Shown: positions 6,383 through 6,767 of the stretch, one piece after another | Position numbering within the stretch: position 1 is the first letter of the stretch | Layout of the letters: each line of letters starts with the position of its first letter | NCBI GenBank assembly: GCA_024644285.1 | Contig: JAHELH010000136.1 | Span: 1 to 6,767 of the forward strand | Source of the DNA: Paracoccaceae bacterium | GTDB taxonomy: Bacteria; Pseudomonadota; Alphaproteobacteria; Rhodobacterales; Rhodobacteraceae | DNA: 6,767 bases | Reading direction: 5' to 3' | Notes under the pieces: model-generated | The model's input: only the letters and a program-made list of their open reading frames with translations | Told to the model about the DNA's origin: nothing | Databases searched by the model: none | Made by a program: the position numbers and the translations under genes

Positions 6383-6418
6383 CGAGAGGGGCCCGCCGCG
6401 ATCCGGCGGGCCCACTCG
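6383..6418 (+). terminator. Strong GC hairpin, probable transcription terminator of the operon
   Basis: GGGCCCGCCG (6389-6398) and CGGCGGGCCC (6404-6413) form a perfect 10-bp stem with a CGATC loop, starting 23 nt after the binding-protein stop. CGAG (6383-6386) and CTCG (6415-6418) can add four outer pairs across a small internal loop. No U-run follows, so it is not a textbook intrinsic terminator, but such stems commonly mark gene ends in GC-rich alphaproteobacteria. It separates the importer operon from the aldo/keto reductase gene. Confidence 0.7.
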
Positions 6419-6483
6419 CCAAGGGGAACGCAAACCTCTCCTATCCGCTTCCCATCCGCGCTGGCCTGTGACACCGTCGGCGG

Positions 6484-6767
6484 ATGCGACCCGATCTGAC
6501 CACGTCCGATAACACACCGATCTCGCGCTTTTGCTTCGGCACGATGCAGTTCGGCGGCAAGGCCGACGAGGCCGAGAGCCGCGCCATGTTCGACGCCTGC
6601 CGCGCGGCGGGCCTCAATTTCTTCGACACCGCCTACGGTTATACCGACGGTACGTCCGAAACCCTGCTCGGCCGCTTCGCCGCGCCCGAGCGCGAGAAGC
6701 TTTTCATTGCGACGAAATGTGCCCATCCGGGCGACAGCAAGCCGGCGACGATCACCGCGCAGTTCGA
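6484..6767 (+). CDS. Aldo/keto reductase, N-terminal part (3' truncated by window edge)
   Basis: This is an NAD(P)H-dependent oxidoreductase of the aldo/keto reductase (TIM-barrel) superfamily, presumably cytoplasmic. Ninety-four complete codons are visible and the gene runs off the window. The early motif FCFGTMQFGG (16-25) is the first barrel strand and loop. FFDTAYGYTDGTSETLLG (46-63) carries the catalytic Asp48 and Tyr53. FIATK (74-78) supplies the catalytic Lys78; the fourth tetrad member, His, should lie beyond the visible end. An in-frame TGA at 6469-6471 and the lack of other start codons after it make the ATG at 6484 the first good start, although only a weak ribosome site (GGCGG) precedes it. 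It lies 118 nt after the binding-protein gene, past a strong hairpin, so it is probably a separate unit. Substrate is unknown and a link to purine metabolism is not indicated. Confidence 0.9.
   Translation, partial: MRPDLTTSDNTPISRFCFGTMQFGGKADEAESRAMFDACRAAGLNFFDTAYGYTDGTSETLLGRFAAPEREKLFIATKCAHPGDSKPATITAQF

Noticed and set aside
5148..6422. A 424-codon minus-strand open frame opposite the binding protein
   Set aside because: It crosses the hairpin spacer and the operon-end stem and lacks any domain or ribosome site; the + strand BMP protein explains the coding signal.
6414..6483. A promoter for the aldo/keto reductase gene
   Set aside because: A promoter is expected here if the hairpin ends the operon, but I could not find a -35/-10 pair of acceptable quality and spacing.

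Overview
The window is a GC-rich, densely packed stretch in which every gene lies on the + strand. Base composition, protein flavour and one intergenic repeat (about 3147-3183) point to an alphaproteobacterium, most likely of the Rhodobacterales/Rhodobacteraceae. That placement is inferred from composition and recall, not from a search.

Layout. (1) 1-652 is the 3' part of xdhB, the molybdenum-cofactor subunit of xanthine dehydrogenase; its start lies upstream of the window. (2) 649-1626 is xdhC, the dedicated cofactor-insertion chaperone, joined to xdhB by an ATGA overlap. (3) 1608-5224 encodes the inner-membrane part of an ABC importer of the BMP (PnrA / NupNOPQ) class: a double-NBD ATPase that overlaps xdhC by 19 nt, then two permeases that overlap each other. 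(4) 5280-6365 encodes the matching periplasmic BMP-family binding protein, preceded by a perfect 7-bp hairpin. (5) A perfect 10-bp GC hairpin at 6389-6413 closes the unit. (6) 6484 to the window end is the N-terminal part of an aldo/keto reductase, which probably starts a separate unit.

The first six genes look like one operon that takes up and oxidises purines. The importer would bring a purine base or nucleoside into the cell, and the XdhAB enzyme, matured by XdhC, would oxidise hypoxanthine/xanthine to urate. Spacing supports co-transcription: 4-nt and 19-nt overlaps, an 81-nt spacer, a 1- or 4-nt overlap, then a 55-nt spacer. The binding protein comes last, the reverse of the binding-protein-first order of B. 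subtilis nupNOPQ.

There is no gene-free stretch over 300 bases; the largest gaps are 3126-3206, 5225-5279 and 6366-6483. I found no RNA gene, CRISPR array, insertion sequence or convincing promoter. I see no undescribed system here. The points most worth a second look are the repeat-bearing spacer at 3126-3206, with a bridging 30-codon reading frame, and the likely ligand of the binding protein.
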